DNA from: Platanthera guangdongensis
Taxonomy: Eukaryota; Streptophyta; Magnoliopsida; Asparagales; Orchidaceae
Direction of reading: 5' to 3'
Length of the DNA: 64,000 bases
NCBI GenBank assembly: GCA_039583875.1
Contig: CM077162.1
Span: 52,541,675 to 52,605,674 of the forward strand
Position 1 is the stretch's first letter, and the number at the start of each line of letters is the position of its first letter. Shown one piece after another: positions 33,310 to 44,599 of the stretch. Both the position numbers and the translations under genes were made by a program. The notes under the pieces are model-generated. The model was not told the DNA's origin. It made no database searches and saw only the letters and a list, made by a program, of their open reading frames with translations.

Positions 33310-36135
33310 ATGGCGCCAAAGCTCGAGGAGAATGTGAACGAAGGCTATGAACTGGTGCGGGACGCGTTCGAGGATGCAGATTAGGAAATCAAGAATGTGA
33401 TAACCCTAGTCACAAACCCGGGGTTGGATTTTCTTGTTTCAGAGCCAACAAAGATCTGGAAGAAAGAAGTACTGGAATTCCTGAATGGAGCTAAGGTAGT
33501 TGAATCTGGACTCAAGATAAAGTCAAGGGTCCATGGAGAAAAGGTGAAGGTATCACCCAAGAGTCTAAGAAAGGTCCTGAATCTCCCAAGGACAAAAGAA
33601 GAGGATGAAGTTACTGCTTAAAAGACCAGGGAAGCATTAACATGGTGTGGTCTAGATGCACAGATGAAGATTGGATCTATATTCAATAGGAAAGGGATGA
33701 ACAGTCAGGGGAAGTTTCTTTCTGAAATTGTTGGCAAAGTGATCTTAAGTAAGCCTGGAGGGCATGACAGGGTATCAGCCCATATGTTCAACCTTATGAC
33801 AAGGATAATCTTCACAGTAAAAATAGATTGGTCTGTTATTATCGTTGATAAGATTAAAGAAAGTCTGAAGAAACCCAACTTGGGTAGAATATTAAGTTTA
33901 TACCTTGCTGGTAGTATACCAGAATTTATGAGTCAAGCTGCTGGCAGTAAAATAAACCATATGAGGAGAATGGACATGAGGATCTTCTCCAGATGGGATA
34001 GGGTGTTATCTAAGGAGATGCCAACTCCAGAGAAGGAAACCCCTCTCAAGAAAAAGCAGAAGAAAGCTCCTGCAGCTAAAGAATCTTCCAGTAGCTCTGA
34101 GGAGCATGTTATCTTTACACCAGAGGATGTATAAGGACCTAGAGATGCTGAGAAGTCTCCAGCTCCACAAAATGCTGCAGTAAGGCAGGGGGAGTTACCT
34201 CAAGCTAACCTCACTCACCAGGAGTCAGTCCAGGGGGAGCCACTAGTAGTGGAAGAGCCAACTCCACTGGAGAGTGAGCAAGCAACTCTCACTATCCTTG
34301 AGGTAATCTCAAAAATCACTCAATTAGATTTTCCTATAGAGGATACTGTTTTGTCTGATCCATTAAGTAATGTTAATCAGCAACTACAGATTGAAAGTCA
34401 ACCCCCAGATGTTGTCAGGGAGGACACATCTGTTGTAGCTCTAGTTGTAATTGAACCAGTGGTAGAAGAGCCAAGAACTTCTCCAACTCATTCACCTCAA
34501 CCAGAGTATACCATGGAAGATCTCTTCCTTAATTTAGATCAATCAGATTTTGACAAGGACACTGCTGCTGCTGAGGGGGAGAATGCTCCAGTTAAGGGGG
34601 AGCAAGTGCAAATTCAGGAAGAACCTGCATGGCAAGAAGTTGAGAAGCTCAAAGAAGTTAAGGAGCTACCTAAGGAGAGAGTAGATATAGCAAGTACCTC
34701 AGGTTCTGAAGAAGAAGAGGCTGTCCAAACTAAGAAAAGAAAGTTTCAAGTATTCAAGAGGAGAAGCCAGTCATATAAGAAGGCCTTGCAAACTATAGCA
34801 CCTCAGTCTGCACTACAGCCAGCTCCAACTGTAGATTATAGTGCACTGATGGTTGCAATGCAAATAAAGCTTGATTAGCAAAGTCAAGCACTTGAGAAGT
34901 ATGTGGATGAAGGGCAGAAATCACTCCAGTTTGATCTAGCCCAAGATATTAAGTCTATTATATTTGAGATGAATCAAAATAAGAAAGAAATGACAGAATG
35001 TTTCCACAAAGGAGGCAATGCTGTAGTCTACTTAGCTACTCATCAAGAGAAAATAAAGGCTCAAGTAGATGACATTGCACTGAAGCATGGTTATGTTCTA
35101 GAAAATCAGATAAGAATGAATGACAACCTAACAGCCTCACACAATGCCATAGTAACAGAGATGAAGAATATAGCTGCAGGACTGACTACTACAAATGCTA
35201 CTGCTAAGGCAGAATTTAATAAGGCTTTAAAAGATGGAATCTCTGTTGTACAAACTGCTATCCAAGACTCCCAGAAGGCCATATCTGAACAACTTCAAAA
35301 GTTAAAACCTTTCTTTAAAGATGGAGTCCGTTTCTTGGATAACCAAATTAGATTTCAAAAAGATGATGTAAGAGATCACATGGCCAGAGAAGTCATAAAG
35401 GGGGAGAGGGTATTAGTCAAAGCTAGCTCTGACCATGCTAAATGGATTTCTAATTCTATCAGAGCTACTCTTGGTTATCCTCCTTTATGTGATGATGACA
35501 ATGTTGCAAAATCTGGGATACATCATGCATATCTAGGAGGGGAGCAACCAGAAGTAGCTCAAGTAATCTACCCTCCTCCAGATTTTGATATGGTTCAAGC
35601 TGATATACAATCAATGTATAGCCCACTTGGGGGTCAGCAAAATGTTATCTTAGAGAAAGTGGTTCAGCCAGTCTCTGAGGCTCTGTAAGAAGCTCTGTAG
35701 AAAGAAGAAGAAGCCAGACTGTCTAAGAAGAGGTTCAGAGAACAAGCTGAACAAAGGCCTGACTTTGAGCAGTGGAGCCGCACTTCAAGAAACATTATCT
35801 TAACTGCATGGAAAGCTGCAAAAGATAATATACTAGACAGAAATAAGTGGTTTTTTGAGTTGGAATGGAGAAAACATGAGACAAGGCAAGGAGCCATAGT
35901 GCAATACAGGAGAAAGGCCAAGATGGGAAAGCTACCTCCGACTGCTCAGGAGCCTATTAAGTACTTTCCCAAGCCATATCATTATTTTGAAAGGCAAAAG
36001 ATTAAAGTTGAGGAGTTAAAGAAGAAGGAGCTGAAAGGCAAGAAGCCTGCTGAGACTGAAGATACTGAAGCCTCTGTGCAAGCAAAGATAAAGTCTGGGA
36101 AGGGCATAGTGATTAAGGAGGCTGATCAGAATTAG
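33310..36135 (+). pseudogene. Sirevirus third ORF (extra 3' gene), six stops, no frameshift
   Basis: Starts at ATG 33310 in the plant-like context AAACCCTAATGGCG (MAPKLEENVNEGYELVRDAF). About 941 codons are in one frame, interrupted by TAG 33382, TAA 33619, TAA 34132, TAG 34876, TAA 35686 and TAG 35698. The N-terminal third (EFLNGAKVVESGLKIKSRVH, FSEIVGKVILSKPGGHD-like, SLYLAGSIPEFMSQAAGSKI) resembles the 'putative plant transposon protein' domain (from memory). The middle is acidic and Ser/Pro-rich. 34903-35688 is a long helical, coiled-coil-like part, and the C-terminus is basic (RRKAKMGKLPPTAQEP). No signal peptide or clear membrane segment is seen, so 'envelope-like' is not supported here. 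Role unknown. Confidence 0.8.
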
Positions 36136-36397
36136 AATAGCATTATCTCTAGTTTACAGTTGTAATCTTTGGATTATAAAACATTTTGTAAACTTTTGTT
36201 TAATGAATATGACAAAGTTGATTAGAACAATGTGCTGTGTGATATATTAATTTCATAATTGTTCTGAAATGCTATCTGTGTATACATGTCTGTTTAATAC
36301 ATGTTTATGTTTGCCCTATTATATAATCCTGTTGTACATCATGCAATGATTTTATTCTGTATGGTGTATATCATTGACTAAGGGTTATGACTTCTCC

Positions 36398-36411
36398 AAA
36401 TAGGGGGATAT
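36398..36411 (+). other. Polypurine tract of Sirevirus
   Basis: AAATAGGGGGATAT immediately before the 3' LTR start TGTTGGG at 36412. Confidence 0.85.
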
Positions 36412-38487
36412 TGTTGGGTACATTGGTTTAAATGTACCTGATTTGAAGAAGCCTCACCCTACTCAATAATATACATCAAAATGTATTTTATGTCTTTTTG
36501 AGTTGCATTGTGCAGGTTAAGTATTTGTGGGGAAGCTGAAAATGTTTCTAAGTCCATGTGTCGACACCCAGAGGGAAAGTGTCGACACTTAAGAAGACTT
36601 GTGTCGACACCCAGGCAAGAAGTGTCGACACTTGGAGTAGTTATGTCAACACCAGGAATGCAGAGTCGATACCAGACAGAAAGTGTCACACAAGGAGCTG
36701 TGTCGACACTCAAGGAAGAAAAGTACAGTGAAGCAGTGTCGACACTTAGCAGAAGTGTCGACACCCAGAGGAACTGTGTCTACATCAGAAAGTGTCGACA
36801 CTTGGAGGCTGTGTTGACATTCAGCAAAAGTCAGTAGAGTCTAAGTATAAGTGTCGACACCCAGAACAATGTGTCGACACACAGCAGAAGACTCAGTACT
36901 TGAAGAAAATGTCGACACAAGACTGAATGTGTCGACACATAGCAGAAGACACAACACTTGAAGAAAGTGTCGACACAAGGAGCTGTGTCGACACTCAACA
37001 AAGTTCAAATAGAAATATTTTAAGTACAAGTGCCGACACTAAGGAGAAGTGTCGACACTCAGCCAGAGTCTCAACAGAAGAAGTCAAGTGTCGACACAAG
37101 GAGCAGTGTCGACACTCAGCTAGTATCAACACAGAAGGCTTGTGTCGACACCAAGAAGAAGTGTCGACACTGAACAAGTTCAACACATGAAGATGTGTCG
37201 AAACAAAGGTGTTGTGTCGACACTTACAAGAATTCAACAAAGTGCTGAAGAACAAAGTGTTGTGTCGACACTCAATATCAGTGTCGACACATGAAGAAGA
37301 AGCTGTGTCGAGAAGTGCATTCTACAACACAAGGAGTTGTGTCGACACCTTGTAGGCTAGTGTCGACACTTAGTCAACTTGTGTCGACACTTGGTCTATA
37401 AGTGTCGACACTTAAAGACAGAGTCTCGACACTTTCAGACAGTTACAGTTATTTCAAGAACTGACTGGATGACTTGACAGCTGCCATTCCAGCCGGTCTA
37501 CCGCATCTGTCAGAGTTGTCAGAAATCAGTTAGGAACCGGACCAGCCGGTTACCATGAAGAAGGCCTATAAATAGGCTTATACTGTCTACAGAAACTGTT
37601 GTTAAAAAAGTTAAGGAAGTTAAAAAAAAAGTAGTTAAACAAGTGGATCAAGTAATTGTAAAAGGAGAAGATCTAGCTATTCTTTGAAGAATCAAGTGAA
37701 GATCTAAGAAGTTGGAGATAGAGAGATCCATCCAAGAAGTCAGCCGTGGAACTAGGCTGAGAAGAAGGATTCAGATTTTGTTCTGAATCTTAAGTTGCAG
37801 AGATCAAGGATCAACTGCAGAGGAGATCAATCTTATTGTGTTCTATATTCAAGAAGCTTTGAAGAAAGCCAAGTCAGGTTGATCTCAGCCGAGTTCATCC
37901 AAGAACTCATCAAGAAACTCTCAACTCTTCTCTCTTTTCTCTGAGTTGTAGAGTTTACAATTTTGTATTCATATTATCTTGTAGGATCCTTAGGGATCTG
38001 AGTTTTGTAAGCATGTAATTATAAAGGCTGAGTGTAGGGCCTGTGTTCCTGAGTGTAGGAGAGTTGTATCTCTGAGTGTAGGCCTGTTGTGGCTGAGTGT
38101 AGGCCTTGGTTGCTGAGTGTTGGCTTTGTGAAGAAGCTGAGTGTAGGCTTTGTGAAGAAGCTGAGTTGTAGGGCCTTGGGCCTGAGCTGTAGGAACCTGT
38201 TTTGTGGTTCTGAGTGTAAGATCTGAGGATCTGAGATAGTGAAGGAGTTTGGCCAAATCTAGTACACTGCTAGATAGGCGAAGGGGGAAAGTGGATGTAC
38301 CCAAAGCTTGGGGAACTACTATAAATTTGTGTGTTCACTGTGTGCTGGATTGATTGCTGTAATTGCTAGTTAATTGCTGTGTTATAAGTCTGTGATAAAA
38401 CTCTGAATTCTGCCTAAAAAGTTAAAAAGATTTAAGTCACCTATTCTTCCCCCCCCCCCTCTAGGTGAGTAGGTACAATATCTTTCA
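36412..38487 (+). repeat. 3' LTR of Sirevirus
   Basis: Aligns end to end with 25417-27486. Differences are concentrated in the first 330 bp. Followed by the AAGGT duplication. Confidence 0.95.
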
Positions 38488-38492
38488 AAGGT

Positions 38493-38626
38493 AAAACAAC
38501 AACTACAATTTTTTATTTATCAGTCTCTATACTTATAAGTATAGAGTATTTTAGATACATCATAGTAGAAAGTTCAAGTTATTTTTAATACGTTTTAGTT
38601 TCTAGTTTTGATACATTTCATATTAT
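38493..38626. other. Unassigned sequence between two elements
   Basis: AT-rich with no coding signal. It is the pre-insertion continuation of 25411 on the left and, after removing the Copia at 38627-50575, of 50581 on the right. Confidence 0.4.
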
Positions 38627-40221
38627 TGTTGAATTTTCTCAAAGTGGTCAACGAGATAGTATAACGCCAAATTAATATTCTCAGAACTACCAAGATCACA
38701 CATTGATTTTGCGGAAAAAAAGAAAACAAGCTCAAACAGCAAAAGCAAGTAGAAGGCACAAGCATATCATATCTTTATTAACTTCTTTACAGGGCGAGGT
38801 ATACATGGCGAGACATGATTTTGCCAGTACAGAAGGAAAAACGGAAAGAACAAAATAATCCGGGCAGACAGAACTGGAGACCGTCAAGACCGCCTAGTCC
38901 GCCAAGGTAGCCGAAGCCGCCCGAACTGCTGCTGCTAGAAGCTGAATAGAACACAAAGTCTGCCGAGACCGCGAGGTCGTGCGGACACACCTCTATTTGC
39001 TGACTGCTACAAGTTGCTCCTGAACTAAAGAACAGACCGCCTACCCGCCTGAGTCCGGTGGACAGGTTATTGGACTTGGAAAAACTAAAGCAGAGAAAAC
39101 TGACTAGCCGCAGAAGTGACCTGCTGAGACCGCCGATTGTAACCGCAAACTTCACTGATCCTGATCGAAGTCATAGCCAAACTCCTAGCTTCACAGTGCT
39201 ATCCGTGCGACCTGCAAACAATAATCAGTTAACTTTACTTAACCCGCGCGGACAGGAAAATCCAGACCACAACAATTAACCAAGCCCCAACTTACTGTTC
39301 AGACAGTTACTGTAGACGTGCCAGGGGGGTTTGTTTATAGGCAAGGTGAGGAGTGTAGTCACCGCGCTAATGAATAGAGTCACCACCCCAACCTGCAACT
39401 AGCAAAGCCCTATCCGTTGAGTCCGCAAGGACTTAGCCGGATTTCAATCAACCCGCCAGGAGTCATGACAAGGTGTCCACCATCAGGCGGACTCCGCGGC
39501 AGGTCAAAGACAGTCCGCCACTATGCGGACACTATGCCAGTCCGCACAGCACGCAAGCACAATTCCAGTCCTCCGCTCACCTCATCATGCAGACAGCCAC
39601 AACCCATGTTGCATCAGTCCCCACACTATACGCGGACAAGGCGGTAGACCGCACAGCTCGAGAACAATGCCATAGTCCGCCACGAGTCCATGACCAACTG
39701 GCAGTCCACCCTATCAACAACGTACACTGCGGACACTGTGAACACCATGGACTTGTCACAGAAAATGACCAAGTCCAGCTCATCAAGTAACTGGCATGAG
39801 AATGTCAGACACAAAAGATCCAGACCGCCAATCATCAGGACAGTCCACCGCAAGGATGTGGCTAACATCCAATGCATCCCCAGAGAGCTAGGCAAGAACC
39901 AAAGCCCATCTCCAAAGACAGTCTGCAAAGGCGGACTCCGCGGACGCAAAACCCGTCTACCACAACACTGCGGATACAACTTCCAATCCGCCCAATTACC
40001 AAAATAACCAGCTTAACTGCAGAACCACAGGTCGAGCAGAGCACCGCCATCAGACCGCCAAAGACAGGCCGCACAGACCGCTCCACAAGAATAGCCAAGC
40101 CACCAAGTCCAACCAGGCAAGTCACCCAGGCCGTAACATCAGTCCACCTAGGCCGCGGACTCAGACCGCTCAGACTGCCCGGCCTGCTCCATCACACACT
40201 TTCACTTCATAATTTTCAACA
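38627..40221 (-). repeat. 3' LTR of minus-strand Copia
   Basis: 1595 bp, bordered on the inside by the polypurine complement CTCCCCCTTGAA. Dense GTCCGC/GCGGAC words. Confidence 0.95.
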
Positions 40222-41439
40222 CTCCCCCTTGAACTGAGAAGTGGTGATCAAGCCCAACAAACATCGTAACCGTTGAAAAGGCCCCTTCGATAGTGGTTTT
40301 GTGAAGATGTCAGCAAGATTGTCTTCACTCCGAACATGCCCGACCATAAGATATCCCTCCAACACCGTCTCCCTTATGAAATGGTGCTTGATCTCTATAT
40401 GCTTGGTCCTCGCATGACATACTGGATTGTTCACCAGTTTGAGAGCACTCTCATTGTCACCTCGGAGCAAAGTAGGACCTTGCACTTCCTCATGGACGTC
40501 CTCTACAAGCCTCCTCAACCAGATGGCTTCCCAAGCAGCCAATGCCGAAGCATTGTACTCTGCTTCCGTAGTAGAGACGGATACTGAATCCTGCTTCTTG
40601 CTACACCACGAGATGCAAGCTGATCCACAAGTGAAAACATAACCCAAAGTTGATCTTCGATCATCCGAGTCACCACCATAATCAAAATCCGTGTATCCAA
40701 GCAAAGAAAAGCCCATGTCCCTCCTATAGAGGAGTCCCATGTCAGAAGTAGACCTGACATACTTCAAGATATTCTTTGCCGCCACCAAATGAGACTTCTT
40801 TGGCTCTAACATAAACCGACTTACTCGGCCAACAACATAAGCAATGTCTGGCCTTGTAATCGTCAGGTAGATCAAGTTCCCCACTAGAGCTCTGAACACC
40901 AAGGGATCAGGAAGAATCCTTCCGCCATCTCATCGAAGCTTCAGCCAAAAATCCAGAAGTGTAGAGCAACTCTTTCCTTCGCCCATGTCGAATCGATTCA
41001 CAATGCGATCCGCATATCCTTTCTGGCAAATGAGTATCCCGCTCTCCTTCCTCTCTACTTCAAGACCAAGAAAGTGATGAAGCTCTCCCAAGTCCTTCAT
41101 CTCGAAGCGAATAGCAAGCTCAGCCCTGAGCTTAACTACCTCCTCCTTCGAATTCCCTGTAATGATCATGTCATCAACAAATAGCAGGACCAAAACTTGA
41201 TGCTCCCCCTTCTTCTTGATGAACAAGCTTGAATCCGAGTTGGAAGCAAGATATCTGCAGAATTTAAGGTATTCTGTTATCTTCCCATAATAAGCTCTTG
41301 GACCTTGCTTCAACCTGTACAGAGCCTTCTTGAGTTTATAGACATAGTCCGGATGAACTTCAGAGATAAATCCAAGCAGCTGATCTATGAAGATGTCCTT
41401 ATCAATATCTCCATAAAGAAAAGTGTTTTTCACATCAAG
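40216..41439 (-). pseudogene. pol: Copia RT C-terminal half and RNase H
   Basis: Same frame as the rest of pol. It starts just after TAG 41440-41442 with LDVKNTFLYGDID (motif A Asp present), then LVLLFVDDMIITG (polymerase box), DLGELHHFLGLEVERKESG, TGA at 40930-40932, then RNase [60 protein letters not shown] and [18 protein letters not shown]. It ends QFKGEC just inside the LTR. Both stops are single C-to-T changes on the coding strand (CAG to TAG, CGA to TGA). Confidence 0.92.
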
Positions 41440-43362
41440 CTACCACATCCTCCATCCCTGGAAAGTAGCCAAGGTGATCACCACCCGAACCGAAGTCATC
41501 TTTGCAACAGGACTAAATGTCTCCTCATAGTCCTCTTCATACTGTTGTGAGAATACTCGAGTAACAAGGAGAGCATTGTATCTTTCAATGCTCCCATCAG
41601 CATTCTTCTTCAACTTGTACACCCACTTGCAAGTCACTGGAGTAATGCCATCAAACCTGGGCACAATGTCCGAAATTTCATTCTTCTTAAGAGCAGCCAT
41701 CTCCTCTTTCATGGCATCTTCCCGCTCCTTGACTCCAGTGGCCTCATTGAAGGTTGAAGGCTCTTGCTCATCCAGAGGGCCTGTAAAGAAACAGGAGACA
41801 AAGCTCACTGTATTCCCTTCACAGTATCGTGGTGGTGGTTTGACAACCCTCTTTGATCTCCGAAGAGGCTGCTCCTTGCTCACCACCTCCGTTGCTTCTT
41901 CAGGCTCAGCTCCATTCCCGGTCAACCTTTGAGCAATACTCCCCCTGCTTCCTGAACTAGAAGCCTCTGCCCCAGAAATTGAAGCAACAGGAGCTACTGG
42001 TGAAACAACAAGCTCCTCTTCCAGAACTTCAACAACCACCTTGTGCTCTTCATCAATCATTCTCTCTGGTAGATCAACCGACCCACCTCCATACGACATC
42101 AGTTTTTCAAAGACCACATCTCTTGATACAACAAACTTCTTCATCGCATGATCAATGCATTTCCATCCCTTCTTCCGCTCATCGTAGCCTACAAAGACAA
42201 GCTTCCTTTCCTTTGCATGAAGCTTCATCCTTGAAGCATCCGGGACATATACATAGCAAGTTGAACCAAACACCCGAAGGTGTTCCACGCTTGGCTTCTC
42301 GTTCAGCAACATCTCAAAGCGAGACTTTATGTTAATCGGACTGAGCGGCATCTGATTGATGACATAAGAAGCACAAGACATCCCCTCTGCCCAGAAAGAC
42401 CTAGGAATGTCTTTTGCATGAAGCCAACATTTGTAGGTTTCCTTCAGATGACAGATCTTCCGCTCCGCTTCTCCGTTTTGTTGTGGAGTATGAGCACAAG
42501 TGAGCTCTCTCTGGATCCCGTGCTTCCTGCAGAAGTTAGAAAACTCAGAGGAGACAAACTCACCACTGCTGTTTGATCTAAACTTGTTAATCCGCAAGTC
42601 AAGCCGGCCCTCCACCTGCTCCTTGAACTCCACAAAAAACCGGAAAGCTTCTGACTTCTCCTTCAAGAAATATAGCCTAGTGTATCATGAGTAGTCTTTA
42701 ATCAGAACAAGCATGTATCTGCTCCCACCAAGACTAGCAGTGTCGGTTGGTCTCATCAAGTCACCATGGATGCACTCCAATGGTCTCTTGCTCCTCGTTT
42801 GTGACTTATCAAACAGAAGGCGATGAGCCTTGCCATACGGACACCCCATGCAAACGTGACCATCAGCAAAGGATGATAACTTAGGCAAGCCTCTCAAAAG
42901 GCTTCTGTTAGCCATAGCTTTTAGCTTATCCATCCCTACATGCCCCAGCCTCTCATGCCATATAGCAGCACTATCGTTTTCCCTCATCCGATCAACGTAA
43001 GAGTTTGCTGAGTAAGTTTGCAGGGAGGAGAACTTCGACTTGTCTCCGGTGAGGTGATGATCACACCCAGAGTCCACGATCCACTCATCGTTGAAGTCGA
43101 CAACTAACAAAGCACGAACACAAGTACCCTTCATAAAAGATCCGCACCATCCAGCTTCCTCAGAGTTAGAGCAAGCTTCCTCCTTGCCTGAAGCATGCAC
43201 AGGCTGCAGTTTGACCTTGCAGTCACGTTTGAAGTGTCCCCGCTGATGACACATGCAACACTTCAAGTTCTTCTTCCAATCCTTCTTAGGAGCAGTGCTC
43301 CTCTCTGACTGATAAGAAGTTGAAGGCTCATTTTCATTAGTATTCTTCTTCTTCTTCCCTTC
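41440..43362 (-). pseudogene. pol: Copia nucleocapsid, protease, integrase and RT N-terminal half
   Basis: From the nested insertion point at 43362: a Lys-rich stretch, knuckle CCMCHQRGHFKRDC, protease WIVDSGCDHHLTGDKS, integrase zinc region AIWHERLGHVGMDKLKAM ... CMGCPYGKAHR, and core ECIHGDLMRP (first Asp). The second Asp is Asn in FRSNSSGEF. The Glu is present in PQQNGEAERK. A Ser/Glu linker leads to RT (ITPVTCKWVYKLKKNADGS, DYEETFSPVAKMTSVRVV). TGA 42685-42687 replaces the Arg of DYSRYT (CGA to TGA). The protease-integrase spacer is short. Confidence 0.9.
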
Positions 43363-43735
43363 TGTTGAAGTTGGTGACCGGGCGGCCTGGCGGTTTGTCT
43401 TGGCGGGTTGAAGACCGCGCGGTCTGGCGGTTTGTCTCAGCCGGCTTGGAGACCGGGCGGTCTGGCGGTCTTCCCTGGCAGTCTCGCTTCCTCTCTGGTG
43501 GTAGCTGTGCGGTTAGCCCTGCTGTCTAACCGCGCGGTTTGTGCGGTTTGTTTTGTATAGTCCGCTTAGTCCTGTAATTTTTTAGTCCCACATCTCTTAT
43601 TTGTATTCTCTCATCTCTCCTCCATTCTATATAAGGGAGGGCATACCTTTGTAATAGATATCTTTTTTGGATAATAAAATTTCAATTATTCAAAAGTTTA
43701 TTCGCTTGTTCTCTCCTTTTTGCTACTTTCTAACA
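43363..43735 (+). repeat. 5' LTR of nested Copia
   Basis: TGTTGAAGTTGGTGACC ... TTTCTAACA. Word GACCGCGCGGTCTGGCGG. TATA box TATATAAG at 43628-43635. Confidence 0.96.
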
Positions 43736-43747
43736 TGGTATCAGAGC

Positions 43748-44599
43748 ACACGGTCATTTCCTCCTGATTATGTGCGCTCTCTGTTGTTCGCGGCTTGTTT
43801 TCCGCGTTCTGCAACTCGTCTCGCGGCTTGCCTTCTATTCTGTCCGCGCGGCTTATTTCTATCCGCGCGGCTTGTTTCTGTCCGCTGCCCTGTTCGCGCA
43901 GCTTGCTTCTTCTTGGTTCTCTTATCCTACTGCTATTCGTCGCAGTGACCTGTTTCCTTGTCGCCGCGCTCCTTGTTCTTTCTTGCCTCTCCGACTTCCT
44001 AGTCGTTGCGGCCTGTCTCTGTCCGCGTGACTTGTCTCTACCCGCTGCGGACTTCTTCTCCCCGTCCGCTTCTGCTTTCCCCATATCCGCTTGTCTCTAT
44101 ACTCGCGGTTTGCTGCTGTGATCTGCCTGACCGTGCGGGTTGTTCCTTTCTCACCCGCATCTTGGTCGCGGTCACCTGCTCTTCTCTTCTCTTCTGTTCA
44201 CTCGGCCTTCTCAGTCCGCGCGACCTCTTCCCCGCTGGGCCTTTGCCTGCTTTTTAGCCGCTTGATTCTCCGTCTGCCCGCGCGACCTGTCCGCGCGGCT
44301 TGCCCCTTCTTTTTCGCGAACGTTTTCGCGATCTCCTCTATTCGCCACGCTCTACTTCTTGTTGCCTTCTACCCGCTCCTGCTTGATAGTCGCCCCGGCC
44401 TCATCTTTGGTCGTGCGACTTGTTCTCCTCTGTTCGCCCGACTTTTTCAGGCCGTGCGACTTCTTTCCCTCTGCTTTGCTCTGCTTCTTGATAGCGGCCT
44501 TCCTAGCCGCGCGACCTGTTTTCTGTTCGCCCGGCTTGGTGCTCTTTTCTCTTCTCGCGGCTTGTTCTTCTCGTAGCGGTTTGCTCCTCTCTTGCTTCC
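43748..44599 (+). other. ATG-poor leader of nested Copia
   Basis: 852 bp, pyrimidine-rich, with repeated CCGCGCGGCTTG words. It contains a single ATG (43770), which opens an 86-codon frame ending at 44030, and no other ATG before the pol start at 44600. No gag similarity in any frame. Confidence 0.75.

Larger units (their letters stand above)
25417..38487 (+). mobile_element. Complete Sirevirus-type Copia element (13.1 kb), TSD AAGGT
   Basis: LTRs of 2070 and 2076 bp with AAGGT at 25412-25416 and 38488-38492. Order: 5' LTR, primer site, gag with two zinc knuckles, pol in the Copia order (protease, integrase, RT, RNase H), a 500-bp spacer with GTGTCGACAC palindromes and a TATA box, a third ORF, polypurine tract, 3' LTR. 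Long LTRs, the C-run plus TCTAG near the LTR end and an extra 3' ORF are Sirevirus traits. LTRs differ by roughly 3% by eye. All three ORFs carry stop codons but no frame change. Confidence 0.96.

Noticed and set aside
33310..36135. Calling the third ORF an envelope protein
   Set aside because: No signal peptide, membrane segment or envelope signature is visible; the basic and coiled-coil character fits other roles.
44091..44576. 161-codon ORF in the leader of the nested Copia as a possible gag
   Set aside because: Cys/Leu/Ser-rich translation of a pyrimidine-rich tract, no ATG start of its own, no gag core, no zinc knuckle.
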